A stretch of DNA of 64,000 nucleotides, from the NCBI GenBank assembly GCA_013397075.1, contig VWZS01009934.1:1240001-1304000 (forward strand), given 5' to 3'. The DNA comes from Rhabdornis inornatus (taxonomy: Eukaryota; Chordata; Aves; Passeriformes; Rhabdornithidae). Below are positions 39,101 to 53,300 of the stretch, piece after piece. A program made the position numbers and the translations under genes. Position 1 is the first letter of the stretch. Each line of letters starts with the position of its first letter. The notes beneath the pieces are model-generated. The model was given only the letters and a program-made list of their open reading frames with translations, ran no database searches and was not told the origin of the DNA.

Positions 39101-42100
39101 CTAAGTACACAGAAATTACAGGAAAATAGCTTATTCCATCTTTAAAAGAGGTAAAGGGCGTTTCTTTCTCCTCTTACAAGGGAAACCAAGATTTCCAAGC
39201 CAGCTAAGGGATCCTTTACTAATTGCTACTTCATTCCCATATTTGACCACATAGAGTTCCTACACTGGATATCCTGTGACCCTGAGAGGCCTGGGTTAGC
39301 AGGCAGCTTGAATTGTGTTTGGCACTGGCAGCAGCAGCTAATTCGGCACCAGATCCAAACTGATGCTCATGGCTTTTCCACAACAGCTTTGGTGGCTGTT
39401 CCTGACCTTACAGCCAAAGAGAGCATCCCTCACCCAGACAATAGGAAGATATTTAAAGGAATGACTCCCAAGTTTTTAGACATCCATAACATTAGCCTTA
39501 TATCACAGGTTTGCTCCAACTTGTTGTTGAGCCTGTGCTGCCCTGCAGCCACAGGCACAGACATGGATTAAAGGAGAAACATTGACTCTGTGGCATAGAG
39601 ATTGAAATATCCAGGCAAGCATCCTGTGACTTGGGCAAAGGCCTCTCTTCCTGGGGTTATATATGAAATTTGCACGAAAAGTTATTGCATAAAAGCATGA
39701 GTCATGCAGTAAAATGCATGTCTGAGAAGCAGAAAATATGTGTGACAATCCCAGATAGTCAAGAGATTAAAACCCATCCTGAGTGCCCATCCTCTCTGCA
39801 TGCTTTAACCAAGGCATGGAAAAAGGGCAACCCTCCTCTGGTCATATCTAAAATGACTCTGAGGCATTCCTTTGTATCAAAAATGCAAGAGGGGTGGCTG
39901 AGTGAATTGATTTCTAATTGCAAATCTACTCATACATAGGAATCTAAGGTGTATGTACAGGCAACCAAGGCATAGGTCTAAGACAGAATTAATTTTAAGT
40001 ATACTCCCCTTTATGGCATGTACTACCAATCAAACTACTTGTTTTTCAGGCAGTTGTCAGTTCAGGCAGTCTCTGGGGCCTGCATTTTTTTTATTCTTAT
40101 GAAATGAACTGAGGCATCTAAATAAAATTCTGTTGGGTTTTTTTTCCCCCATCTGGTCCCTTTTCCTTCTGTTTAATTAATTTATAAATTTTCTTTCTCT
40201 TCCTGTCAGGTGCTTTGTTCTGTGAGAGATTTGCAGTAGAGAATTAATGTCATAGAATGTGTGAAGAATTAATGTTGATCTGCTACTACAATGGTATTTT
40301 CAACATAAATTCTGTGACAGCACTGTATAATGCAGGCCAGGAGTCTGAAATAACTGTGAAATCCTCTAGCAATTCAAGGGTTGCATTGGCTGCAAAAAAA
40401 TATGCTTATGTAAAACAGTGGTACCAGATACAGTGAAATGTTGCCAAATAGGAGAGAACATCTCTTAAGAAGCTGAACAGAATTTGTGATCTCCATCAAA
40501 TAATGATGCAGTATGAGTGAAAAGTATATGAACTCTGTACACAGTAGCCTTGAACAGATAGTGCAGTTTTTTGGCAGATACTCATCTGATCATAAGTCAT
40601 CATTATCGAGCTCACAAGGGCACTGTTCAAAAGAATTAATGTACTCCTGCCATGATTCAGGAGAAAATTGAGTAAGAAGTGCAAAGATGACTTTACATCT
40701 CTGTTTGGTATAGGTATGACTGAACCCACCTCTGGTATACGATATTGCTGTCATCAGTTCAGGTCTGGTGTCTCCAGGTCAGGACGCATGTTAATAGGTC
40801 TGAGTGGGTGCAGAGCAGGCTGTAATTAGAAGCCTCGAAATGTGCTGCACAGTAAAATGCTTGAGAAGTTGCCAAAGGGAAGGTTAACGGAGTACTTGAT
40901 CAAGGCTGATGAGTACTGAAGTAGAAGAGTGAAACTTATGCATGTACCTGAGCCTAGGAGACAAAACTTGTTCCATGGCTCAAACTGCACTACTCAAGCT
41001 GGATTTAGAAAACATTTTTGGGACTGGGATGGCTGGGACCCTGAAAAATCAAAAAGGTAATGTGAGGAAGAGGAGGTATCTAAAACTAGTAAGAGTTCAC
41101 TGGTGGAGAAATGGGCTCTTACTAGAAAGGTTTAAATTCTTTAGATTTCTAGAAGTCTCTTTCCCTACATTAAGTATCATGTTATCCTACATTAAGCCAA
41201 GTCAATGCTTCTATAGGTGTGAAGAGGATGTACTTTGAGAAATCTGACTGCAAAGGCTGACTAGAGAGAGTGATGGCACAGATGTCTTTTGGCCTTCTAA
41301 CTTATGTGCTGCCTTCCTCATGCTGGCTTGTGTAATACTTGAATTTTTATTTGTGTAGTGGTTATTTAATCTATTAATAAAAATGCAACACTCAAGAGAA
41401 TAAAATGGAAGACATTTTTGAGAGGTCTGTTCCGTAGCTTTGGGATCCAGTGAGTTATTAATTTAATTATCACTTTAAAAGGGTGTTTTGCAATCATATT
41501 GATTTCTCATTGTAAAGCAGAAGCTGATAAGATTACCTGCTTCCCACCCAAAAGTTAATTTCTCCTCAAGTTACATTGCAACACTGGACAATTTCTCAGC
41601 TGCCCTCTGCAAGATTTTGTAAATCATGACAGAATTTTTCAAATCAAAATCTGCACCAAGGGCCTAAATCAGTATTTCAGGCATGGCAATACATAACTTT
41701 AATTTCAAAACTACTCAATGCTTACAAACTCCCAGTGGCCTCAATGCAAGCTCTCACTACTTTGCTGAGTGTTTTAGAACAAGGTTACGTTTCAGATTCA
41801 GTGATATTTGAGAAGCCCAGTTTGTATCTTCAAGACCTAAATATTTTGGATCAGTTCTTATTCATTATATCTCACTTATATAGTCACAAATCCTTGGAAG
41901 TTTTCGGCCAACAGTTTGGGGGTTTCTTTGGTTTTTGGGGGGATTTTTTTGTTATGTCACAATAAAATATCAGGTTTTAATTAAAAAAAAAATCTTAATA
42001 TTGTAAAATGATAGAGAAGCCAAAAGAATAATAGACTGTGAAAGTAGCTACAAAGTAGGTCATATGGCCAAAAGCAAATCTTCTGTTCTGCTATCATATT

Positions 42101-45100
42101 TTTACAGAAGTGCCAGTAGTATTAAGAGTATTTAAAAAATTACAATAGCAAGTAAATTTTAAGTTAAATGATGACTTGCAGATGTGCTGAGTACCCACAA
42201 ATCTCAAGTCATGAGAGCTACAAGCACTTAACACTTCTGAAAATCAAGGAAAATGTTATTGCTTGCTTTTAGCTTATGCTGATATGTCTTTATAATGCGA
42301 GAATTTCTGACAATGAGAGCTTGGGATTTCTGATGACACAGCACAGCATGAAGTCCCCAAGTTTTACAAAGAATGCCCCTGATAAGTTTTGTTGGGACTG
42401 GTGTGAAGGTCTTGTTCCATGCTCACATCTCAGAGCTCTGCAGAAATCTTGGCAGCCCGATCATGGGATTGCACTGGTCTGGGCAGGGCAGAGGTTATGG
42501 AAACCTTGAACTGAATGGAATGCATCCTGAGAGGGCTTCCTACTGTTCAAAAAGGAAAGGCAAGAACTTAACTGAAATGACTAAATATGCCTACCATAAA
42601 TCTCTTACTGATTATGAGAGAAAAAAAAGTGCTCCCTCTGTCTTTTCCTTCTTGAGCCTGTTCCTCTGAGCTTCTGTCTGTTAAAAACATTGTAATATTT
42701 CTGCTACTATCTGCTCGCTTGATAAATTGCCAGCTATGAATCTAAGACAATTCAGCTGTAAAAAAAAGAGAATTATTTCTTTCCCAAGAGTAATAGGAAG
42801 TTTGACACCATTGGAATGATACCTGAAAGAATACACAATAACACAGGAGTGAGGAAAGAGGACAGCCTCATCCCCAGAGATAAGGGTCGTCCAGTTTTTA
42901 TATATTGAAAATTCATATAATATGTTAGATGTGTGGAAAAGCTTGAATGCTTTTAAGTCACTCTGAAAACAATTCAGCCTGGTCCTAATTATTTTCCTGG
43001 GTGCTTTTTTTTTTATTTTTCCCCCTAAACAACCATGAGAAAAGCATCTGCTTTTCCATTCTCACACCTTCCCACTGCAAGAATAAAATAGGATTAGCAT
43101 TTTTGAAGAGGCCATGTCATATATTAATTTGGTTTTTTAAAAAACTTTTGTGCATGAGCTATACAAAATGCCAAGTACTGGATTGTTGTGGACTAAAAAG
43201 TGACATATCTCGCAGGAACAGTTGAACACTTTCCAAAATATTGTTGTTTGAATGGGTGATTAATTGGAGAGAAGTTTAGTTTTTCTAACTGAAGAGAGAA
43301 AAAAATGTGCAGAAAACTCATTTTGCCTGCCACCCTTGGAACTCAGGAATCAGTCATTTTTGTCTCAGAGGAAAACATTTAATTCTTAACCAGCACAGTC
43401 AAGGATTTCCATGAACCAGCAGGAGATATAGGATTACATTTAGCTGAACTTTGATATGACTTGACAAATATGTGCAAATTCACAGTGTGTTCACAGTATT
43501 AGGTGGACTGTTTATAACCCTTTGATATTGCTTCACTGAAAGCAGTGACAGAGAGCAGCTAGGCACATCTGAACAGTACATCTGAACAGCAATCTAAATG
43601 CACCATATTATTACTTTTCTCTGTGTAGAAGACATTGTAACTTCTTTAGTAACTACAGCAAAAATATAGACCATTATTTATGTGCTGATCTCAGGAGTTG
43701 CAGGAGCATCTGTAATTGTTAGAGTGCCGTCTGTGCTAGAAGATGACTTCACCAGAGGCTTTAAATGCTCAGCACTCTCAGTTTCAAGCCATTAACATCC
43801 ATCTCCCTCTAGGGAATATTCAGTATATACCTATGGAATTATTACTCATACATGAAATGAGACGATGCTGAGGTTAGCAGCCCTCATAGCTCTTTCCAGC
43901 TTAGTGTCAAAATGAGCAAGTGACACCAATATGTGTTTTTAAACTAGATTAAGAGAGTGTTTGAAGGGGGCTGTGCAAGGCAAGGTGACAGCTGTCCTGG
44001 ATGGGAGCCTTCTGCTCATGGGCTGCTGATGTTGCCCTACCTGCAAATGCTCCTCTCCTGTATTATGCTCCTTCTTAATCTGACGAGGCAGGATGAGAGG
44101 GTGCAAAGGCAACCACAGAAACTCTTGTGAAAGGCAACTAACTCCTTGTTCAGCCTGGATTTGGGGTGTGACATTAGGTTTGAAATGGTGGCTGTCAAAT
44201 TCAGTCTTGTTCAGGGTCAGTGTTCAGTGTTGCAGGGTCACCATGGGATTGTGGGTTTAGATTGGTGGAGACTCTTGAACACATGTTTAATAGGAGATAG
44301 GTCCCATATTTAGAGAAGGATTAAAATCTAACTGTGTTAGTCTGTCATCTGACAGTAATAAAGTCTCTTGGGGTACTAAAGGAAGATGAGAGAAATTGAT
44401 AATCTCAGGGAGTGACTTTCAGAAGGTTATTTGGACATAGCAAGCTAAGGGTGCTTTGCTGTGCTGTTCCAAAGCTTGTGCTGCCATACTGTCACTACTC
44501 TTAGTACCAGCTCATGCCAGAAGTAAGGCTTAATATTTCTATCTACATTAGAAGCACAGTTTAATCTTGTAAGGGGTAACACAGTGTCAAAAAACTGCTC
44601 CACAGAGGCCACAGTGAAATCATGGAGACTGCCACTTATCTCTGTAAGAAATGCCACTGTAACACATAAATGATTTTTGACTGTATATTACTGTTATTAT
44701 AACAAAAAGGGAGGAATTTTAATTAAATGGCATGAACTGTTCAAGTTTTCAGCTTCTGAGCTTGGCCAAATTTGTACCCCAGAGCCTGCACATGGTGCTT
44801 TGCCAGATCTCCTTCTGTCTCCATCCAGTGACATCAACAGCACAACGCAGTCCAAAAAGTGCAGGTACTTTTCCTTTTCTCTCTCTTTAGAAGGCAGGCA
44901 GCTTGCACTGCTGTGTTGAAATATGCGGGGTATTACTTGAGCATTATTTTTCCTTTTATTTTTTAGGCAAATCGTTTAGTCAATATTGCAATGTATTTAA
45001 CAACTATTTTAAGACTATAAAATCAAAACTAGCTAAATGAAGCATTTTATTATTTTCTGTGCTTTTTCCTCACAAGACATCAACTGCAGGATCAGTAGAT

Positions 45101-45836
45101 CTTTGCTATCACCAGTAAACTAACATTAAATCAGTGTGATTCCAGAGGACTGTAGTAAACTTTGCATCAAGAGAAGGCTGAATTACCAAAGGCTAAAACA
45201 ATACCTACAACAATTACATTTTTCTCTTTATAATGTGTGATCTGGTCACTGAGCTCACTTATATTTCCTCTCATTTCTGGAAAAGAATTGATAATCATGT
45301 TGAGAATACTGTATTTAATGGCTATCAAAAAAAACCGCACACAATCTGGAATTCCTATTTACATAAGATTATGGAAGGATTTATATTTTTCAATAGAAAA
45401 TTATCTTTTGCCATTTCCATTGTTGTCTAATCTGAAATCATAGACGTCGTATTCAAAGAACTGTGGGAAAGTGAAGTGACTGGATGGCAGTGCAGTGTAG
45501 AGGTGAAGTTGTGAAAGAACAGCAATCATATAAATAATAGATGAAATTGCTTTAAGTGCAAGAGAAGAGTGATACAGTATGTGCCCCTCAAGGCCACTGT
45601 AACTATGGCAACAAGGATGCATGTTCTGTCATCATTGCAGATCAGCCATACAAATATCTAAGAGATGGACCATACATGGTCTGTACTTGTACTATAGTCA
45701 CTCTCTAGTTGTCTTTTTATTGTTGAGCAGTCTTCATGCCTTGTCTTTACATTTTTTAAATGTTTACAATGCCTCCAAAGAGAAGTTCCATCTCAAAAAG
45801 TCAAGACCATTTTCCATGGGACAGGGAGAATATGGA
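33114..45836. other. Long non-coding stretch
   Basis: About 12.7 kb has no supported gene. A GC-richer patch at about 34440-34800 has no recognisable element. A C8 run is at 35153-35160 and a T14 run at about 35329-35342. A homeodomain/POU-like motif cluster lies at 36458-36480 (see the findings). A tandem ACATCTGAACAG pair is at about 43565-43591. The plus-strand frame at 39670-39939 looks mildly protein-like but has no splice or family support. Confidence 0.55.
36458..36480. promoter_or_regulatory. Possible homeodomain/POU binding cluster
   Basis: Overlapping TTAATTAATTA homeodomain cores run directly into TATGCTAATGAG, which resembles the POU octamer ATGCAAAT. Such clusters mark many vertebrate developmental enhancers, but AT-rich DNA also produces them by chance. 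There is no direct evidence of activity. Confidence 0.15.
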
Positions 45837-45862
45837 TGTGTGTGTGTGTGTGTGTGTGTGTG
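45837..45862 (+). repeat. (TG)13 microsatellite
   Basis: Thirteen uninterrupted TG units, likely length-polymorphic. Confidence 0.95.
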
Positions 45863-46978
45863 AGCTTGGGAACTGGACAAGGACACCAGCCCTGGCACCC
45901 TTCAACCTCCCTGCTTTTATGGCTCAGGTTTATGAGAGTCACCTCTTCTGGAGAGACCTGCTGTGGGCAATTTTCTAGTTTGATGTATGTGTTTTATGTC
46001 ACTTAGACTACAACCTAGAGAGGGAGGATTATTTTGTATATTCTCTAACTGTCTGGTTCTAGCTTTGGTTGCAATTAGGGATGATTATATGAAATTTATC
46101 AGGACATATAATTTTCAGTTGCCTCAGAACAGACTGACCTGATTGTAGTGCAGATAGATAAAGCTCTTTAAACCTTCAATGTGCATGCCAGGAGCCACAG
46201 AGGCACGAGGCTCAGAAGAATTCATACCATGTGTTAATTCTCTGCATCTCATCATCAAAACTTCTTTTATGCATCTATTTCTTCTTCTTGGTTTACAAGA
46301 ATACTGCTTGTTTTAGCCATTTAACAGTGTAGCTATGTCCCTATCCTGCTGAGACTGCTACTGCTGCCAGAATGTAAATTATGTCCACTTTATAAATGCC
46401 AGTATTTTCATTCTTCTTTGAATATGGATAAATAGCTAGTAATCCTTAAAGGTCAATTCATATTCAGAATTGCTTAACTTAATTACAGGAATGAATTTTG
46501 AAAGGACATTGTTCATCACCCTGTGACGCACTGTGTCACACTCCATCATTTACATTGCAGGCAATGATTTCTTGTCCCTTTTTGGTCTACCTGTACTTTA
46601 TAAATGAGAAGATCCTTCTGTGGTTCACAGAACATCTGAAAAGTTTATATTACACATATTCAATCTGCCTCCTGTACTGCAACAAACAGAGATTTTTTCA
46701 TTCTTTTCAAAGCGTATATTGCTATTTGCAGTAGTGTCACTGTCTGAAAACATGGTTTAAAACAGAAATATATCTGTCTGAAGAAAGGCAAATAGACAAA
46801 AATATACAAATGTGACGTAGATCTGTGGGGTTTGTGTTTGAGAATACCTGTATTCCCTAAACCTATAGTCATCTAGAATTGTTTAGGGCCACCTGGTCCC
46901 TGTATAGTCTGTAAAATTGGAAAAAACTGGAGAATTGCTTTGTGATAAACTCCATAAATGTCCTTCCCCAGTGAAATC
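45863..46978. other. Non-coding stretch
   Basis: No supported gene or transposon was found. No AATAAA occurs on the minus strand in this kilobase, so if the exon at 46979-47347 is terminal its poly(A) site is not obvious. Confidence 0.55.
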
Positions 46979-47347
46979 CTAGATAAGAATCTGCTGCCTT
47001 GGAAGGATGTATTGATCACTACTGTCCTCTGAACTGCTGCTGTTGTATTTTCTGGCTTGGGAGACTGTACTCTTGTGAAGCGGTTTCTTAGCAGTAGGGG
47101 ATCCACTAGGTCTGCCCTCTGCCATTGCTCGATGGTAAAGTGCCTTTACATAGCAGGTGAAGAGATCCACAGGTATTCTGAGTCCAACAGATGGAATGAC
47201 AGGGTTTGGTGTTATTACAACCACTTGACCAGTTGAGTCTCCAGTTATCTGTTTTATGTTCATGGTTTCAGACATCCCAAGTGGATGACAGTATTTAGTC
47301 ATAAAATGCTCATATAAATAATTCAGCTGAATTTGGCGTGGTTCACT
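46979..47347 (-). CDS. Best candidate coding exon, unidentified protein
   Basis: On the minus strand a splice acceptor (CTACAG, AG at 47348-47349, with a CTGAC branch-point-like motif upstream) opens a frame of 122 residues. An in-frame TAG sits just outside the acceptor, at 47354-47356, as expected for intron. The peptide starts SEPRQIQLNYLYEHF. It continues with a mixed beta/helix-like region (GQVVVITPNPVIPSVGLRIP, then VDLFTCYVKALYHRAMAEG) and ends in a polar, serine-rich tail (KYNSSSSEDSSDQYILPRQQ) before a TAG stop at 46979. Base composition is richer in G+C than the surroundings and residue usage is balanced, which favours real coding. No signal peptide or membrane segment is evident, and I do not recognise the family. 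No strong internal donor was found, so it may be a terminal exon, or it may splice out earlier at a weak GT such as TAT|GTAAAG. A chance frame of this length cannot be excluded. Confidence 0.4.
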   Translation of the reverse strand, partial: SEPRQIQLNYLYEHFMTKYCHPLGMSETMNIKQITGDSTGQVVVITPNPVIPSVGLRIPVDLFTCYVKALYHRAMAEGRPSGSPTAKKPLHKSTVSQARKYNSSSSEDSSDQYILPRQQILI

Positions 47348-50300
47348 CTGTAGCTACATAAAGTCAGTTGCATGCTTTTTCGTGTGCAGTAAAATCCATC
47401 CCAAGACCGAGCAAACCTCAAGCCTCATCTTCCCAAAAATGTGAATTTAATTTAGCAAGCCTGGCTTTGTCTAAAAGAAAATGTAAGTATGTTTTCAGCA
47501 CTTGAACTTTTACAAGCCATTACTTGCTACACTATGTAAACCAAGTCAATGACCCAGAACAGAATATTAGCATTTAATTGGCTATTTTTCCTCCAACATT
47601 TGCTGTTATGCACTTCATTTTTTTTCCCCTCCCCTTTTCAAAGCCCTAGGTACTAAAATGTGTGGGAGAGTTTTGAGATAAGAAGTTTTCTCATGCGATT
47701 GATCAGCACAATTTCCTGTGCCTCAGAAGTGCCTGAGTGTCACAAGGCAGCAGCAGCCTAGCAACTACTCACATTTTCCAATGCCTCACTCTGGACTGGC
47801 AGTGCATCGAGCTGCTCTTCTACACTTCACATAATTAGAACATCTTTTCTCTGGATGTCTTTAATGAGTACAATGTCACCTTATAAGCTTTACCTGAGTA
47901 ACAGGCATTTCAAAAGAAACACTTGATGACACATAGCTCTCATTTGTACATCCTGCTCTCTGTTTTCATTAAATACCCAACTGGGTATTTGTTCCCTGGT
48001 CTGCTACATACTGCATGAGATAAGCATCCCTCACAACTGCTTTGGTGGGGTTTAAATTGATCAGTAAAATCGATACATGATTTATTATGATGCAATCATT
48101 TAACAGAGAATCTCATCAGCAAAAATAAACCAAAAGACATAGAAAAGAATGTGCGTCTCACAATGACTACTGCTACAAGTATCTATTATTTTTAAGCAGC
48201 CATCTCACATTTCTCAGTTTTTTTGTATAGAGACAAATTACACCAAAATATGTTACTGCAAGAGTAGTTACTCCTTTTTGGCAAGTGACATTTTATACAT
48301 TCTATAAGATAATATGATCCTTTTGATACAAAACACAGAGCAGGACAGGAAAGAAAATTAAAGGTACCGTAAACATTTATGGAAAAATTGTTTGAACAGG
48401 AAAATTGAAATTCAGAGCAAATGCTGGTTTTTGTCTGACTATTCCGTACTCATTCCATCTATTTCCATAAGAAGGAAAAAAACATCCTGTGTAGGGAGAC
48501 CTGTTACATGGAGGCAAACTGAATTTCTATGTATTTCTAGCAGTGGACAATTATGGATGCTTATGAAAGCAGCAGTACTATGTTCTGCTTGGAAAACTGC
48601 TTTAGAGATAGGACGAGTGGATGGAACTTAATATGACAGAGCTTTATCTCTGCTCCAACCATTTCTATGAAAACCTAATATACACTAAACAAAATGATAA
48701 ATATAGAATATCTTCCTTAATATCAAATCTTGATTAAATCACAAGAAAAGGGACCTTGGCAGTCTATTTAATACTGCTGACTGTATTCACTGAAAGCACT
48801 ATGTATAACCAGGTTTGGATACCATACAGTATAGATCCAGATATTATCTTACTTTGATGTGTTTATAGATGACTAAATTCTCAGGGAGGTAGTTTTAGGA
48901 ATATTTCTTAAACCTTTCAGTCTTTAAATGACATAGGGAAAAACATTTTCAAGTACAAACATATTCATATTATGTTTATGGTTGCTGGTAAAATTGTTAA
49001 GGATATGCAGTTTTTATACACTGTATTGACATGTTCCCATTCTGCTCACTGTATTTGAAGTTTCCCAAGATTATACTTTAGAGGAATAACAGGATGGTAA
49101 AGGTATCCTGAAGTGGCAAAAGCTGCTATGCAAGTTTTATTGCTAAGCCTAGAATAATTTTTGTTCTAAACAAAATGGGAAGGGAAAATCAATCTGTCTT
49201 CTAGTCATAATGAGTAATCATTTTTCAGATTTTTGTTGCAGTTGAAAAACAGCTTTGTTAGCTCAATGAAATGGTAGTAAGGATTATGAAGTAATCCTTT
49301 TTGATGAAAATGAGAAATATGAAATAGCATAATCATTCCTTTCTAACAGTTAGACATAACAGCTGCCAAATGCACACTGTTGAGAAAGAGAGGAGAAAAG
49401 GGGCACTCCCAGCTTGTCCACTTTACACACACAGGTCAGAGACAGCTACAGCCTCAGTGGAGTGGCTCCTTGGACTGTTGAAATGAACAGAGAAATTGTT
49501 TTTCTTACTTTAGAGTACTCAACTTTAAAGAACACCAGAATATCCCTGATAATTTTCACTGCATCTGCATCAATCAATGTTGCAGTGAAATATTTATATT
49601 TGAAGTAAAACATTTATTCAGAAAGACTAATGTCAATCTGAACTGTATTTTAAATGCCACTATATGTAAGGCAGTATTGCAGAGGGGGAAGTCTCCTGCA
49701 GCAGTGTGGTTTTAGAGAACAGATTTAGGACAATGCCAAGAGCTGTATTATGAATACCTAAAGTACTTACATTAGATCACAATTTCTGGAATATTAAAAG
49801 AAGATTGCCTCATCATGTGTTTAAATCTGAAGGCAACCAGATTGCTTTCACTGGCAGGCCTCGTCAGAGATCTGCTCTCCTACCAGCTGACAGCACACGA
49901 ATTCAGTGTCCCCTCTTCCCTAGTGCTTAGTGATCTCCTGCATCTTGTTTTGGGGTTTTTTTTTGGAGGTAGGTGTTTGTGGGTTGGTCATCCTCTTCTT
50001 TTCATTGTTCTGGCTCAGATTAATTTCGCTGGTTTTCATCAGATTAATCTCAACTAGCTATGAGTTTGTAGAGATGGAAAAGAAAGCTATGGGTGAGCTG
50101 GTCCCCAATACTCCTTTCTGAGTCAGTGGTGAAGAACAGGATAAGTTCAGTGTTTGAGTATGTCTACCTGGCCTGGTTTTGATCTCTGCATTAGGATGGC
50201 ATGCATCATATTTCAGAAGTATTTATTTCCTTTGAATCCAGGGGGAAGCTATATGACTATAATGAGCTATAATTCATACACTGTAGATAAACATACTTGA

Positions 50301-53300
50301 TCAGAAGAATTGGACTCTTTGAGTGCTTTGGTCAGAATAACAAAAACGAAAACCCAAACCAAACCAACCAAACAAAATAAAGTCATACTGCATATTTCAT
50401 GTAGTATTAAAACTCAATATTTGGTAGGATGTTTGGAAACACAATCACACTTCTGAGGTCGTTTAATTTTCAGGGCTTCATCTTAAACCAGTAAATTTTT
50501 ATGGCACAATGAGGTCTTACACGCACCCTGAGATTAAAATCTCTTGAATTAATGAGGTATTTGGTGGATATTAAAAAAGCTTCTTTAAAGATCTCTAGGT
50601 AAAATGATTTAAGCCTCTTACATGATCAAGGATTTAATGCCAACTTGCCAATCAATAGCACTTCTGCTCCTACCCAGAGTACAAGTTTAAGAAGAGTTCA
50701 CTCACTCCACTTGGTTGTGTTACAAGAACAAGTAATTCCTGTTGTGAGCAGCACCTTGCAGCTGAATAGAACACTGTGTGCCACTTCTACATATTTTGAA
50801 TCATGAAAAAATCGTTCCAAAATTAAGAAAGAAAATACATGCCCAGAAGGAAAAGAAAGAAAAGCCGTGTTTGCTGCCATTTTATCTGTCTCAGTTGACT
50901 GGCAAAGCAAACTTGCTGCCTGAGTGTCTTTGCAAGGTTTTGACCATGTCCTGCTGTGTCACTACTGGCATGAGCAGCCTGTCCTTTGCTGTGTGCCTGT
51001 ACTGAGAGGAGCACTGAGGCACATCAGTCGTGGGTGGGGACACTGCTGTGGACACTGCACCTGCACAGAGGTAGTGGAGGGGCAGCTCCTTGGAAACTGC
51101 AGGGCCCTTTTCTTCTTCTCTTACAATTAGTTTTGTATTCACTGACACTTCTCTTTTAGGGTTACTTTGAAAGTCAAACCTGAATGCACAGGTGAGTTAA
51201 AACTCTGATGAGACAAAACACTCAGGTGCACCAGTCCTGTTATATTTACCTATGTCCTTATCATCACTGTAGGGGAAGTTTTTAGCAGATCTGCACCTAC
51301 AACCAGCTTGCAGACTGTTATCCAGATCACTCATCTTAAAAAAAACAACAAATCTTAACTGCTTCCCATTTGGAGGGAGTGGAAAACTTAGCTGAAATTC
51401 ATTATTTGATGTTTCTTGACAGGAAACAGGCTTTTTGTGTGTGTGCGAAAAAAGAAGAAAAATAATCATCATTACTTTAAAATTATTTTTACAAAATGAA
51501 CTGTTTCTTCTGTCCCCCCACCTTTGCTTTGCAGATATTTATCCTGCAGTACATACCTGCACAACTAACAGAAATAAAATTTAGACTCATTATCTTCTGA
51601 GGTGGAACTAAATCACTGTAGCAGCACTAATCTAAATGAACACCATGGGGCAAACAGCAGTGAGTCAGCAGACCTTTTACTGCAGCAGATTTTCCTTTGT
51701 AAGCATAATACTGTTTTCAGGATGAAAGTGTAAAAATTTGTTCAGACAGCACACTGCAAGGTACATAGATTCTCAAATTCACTTTAGGAAACTTAAAACA
51801 GGTACCATGTATCCACAAAGCTTTCCCGAGTGATTTCACATTTAGAAGCTACAGGACAGTGGCATGTAGGAAAAGAGCTAATTTTTTGAATTAAACACTT
51901 ATTGTTGCCCCTATATTGGATCTAAATTGTTTGAATAATTTAACTGACATTGATGGCACACAAAAAAAAAAAAAATCCAGATTTCCTAGACTACTGGGAA
52001 AAGTGGAAATAGACTTTCTTTCTAGCCATGTGACATATTTTTGTTGTGGCATCAAGGTGTAACATGCACTCTTCCAGGCCTATAATCCTGGCCACTACAG
52101 ACAAAATTTGAGATTATGGGCTTTTTATCCATTACACATACAAAAAGTTAAATTAACACACTCCCATAGAAACTAGAAAGCTCTATTGGTGAATAATTTT
52201 TAAGAAGCTTGTTCAATAGCTGAAAGAATAAAACAGTTTAAACATGCAAATATTTAAAGAAATTCTGTCATATGGCAAATGGAATTAATTTATCAGTATT
52301 AGGAATAATAATGTTGCCAAAAAACACACAAAATAAATATAATTTCATTATATTCATATATTTATGCAAATTTTTCATCCTTCTATTTCTAGGCACAAAA
52401 GGACTGAGATGTTGGTGCCCTATGCTACAAAAGGGAGATTCTCCTTTGACTCAATAAAAATGTGCAGCAAGTCTATGGGACTGCTCTTTGAAGAAAATAG
52501 TGATGAATTTCAACCCTGCAACATTACCTGTAGATGAACTGAATTAAATAGACATAGGTTACCCTGACTGAAGACACTTTCTTGAATTCTCTGAAGCATA
52601 TCAGGGCTCAGCTGCTTCCAAGACCAAGTTCTGAGGCAAATTTTGATCCCAGAGACAGGACCAAAATAATTGTCATGACCTTCATTGCTTTCTCTCTACT
52701 CTGAGCATTGTTTAAAATTTCAATGCAATAATGAGCATGGAGGTATACACAGAGAACCAAGAGTTCAATTTTGACTTCAGGAACCTGAAGTCTTATTGAA
52801 GAAATTAAAACAAATTATGAAACTTCAGCAAAAGTTTGGAGTAATGAGGAAATAGGCATTGAATTAGACCAGTTCTTTCATGTTATAACATGGTCGCTTT
52901 TTTCAGTCCTGTAAACAGGGAATGGTGGTTGGATGCCTGTTGAACACAGGTTAGAGATGGTGCTACATTGTCTACTCTAAGTTGATTTTTCATCACTGTT
53001 TTTAATTTTATGGGATTCAAGAGGCAACATTCAACATATTTACTGATCTATGACAGAAGCATTAACACTGTCAAACTCATGAAATATGATCAATTCAACA
53101 GAGATCGTATGAGTGTTTTAGAATTTTTTTTTTACTCTGGAAACTGGAGGTTATCTTTAGAAAGTTGTTATTACCAACAGATTGTTCTTGTCTTATTAAA
53201 ATGAGAATTAGTTTCCTCTCCCTTTTTTTTTTTAATACCACCTCTGCATATTGCTTCACCTGTAACTGTAGTGACATTCTTAGGAAGAAATTCTAATTGT

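Noticed and set aside
39670..39939. 89-codon plus-strand frame with balanced composition
   Set aside because: No acceptor, donor or recognisable motif; length is within chance expectation.
18862..47990. Two 8-bp hairpins with the same ATACCC core (18862-18882 and 47971-47990)
   Set aside because: Stems of 8 bp with short loops are expected by chance about this often, and the shared core is too short to mean common origin.
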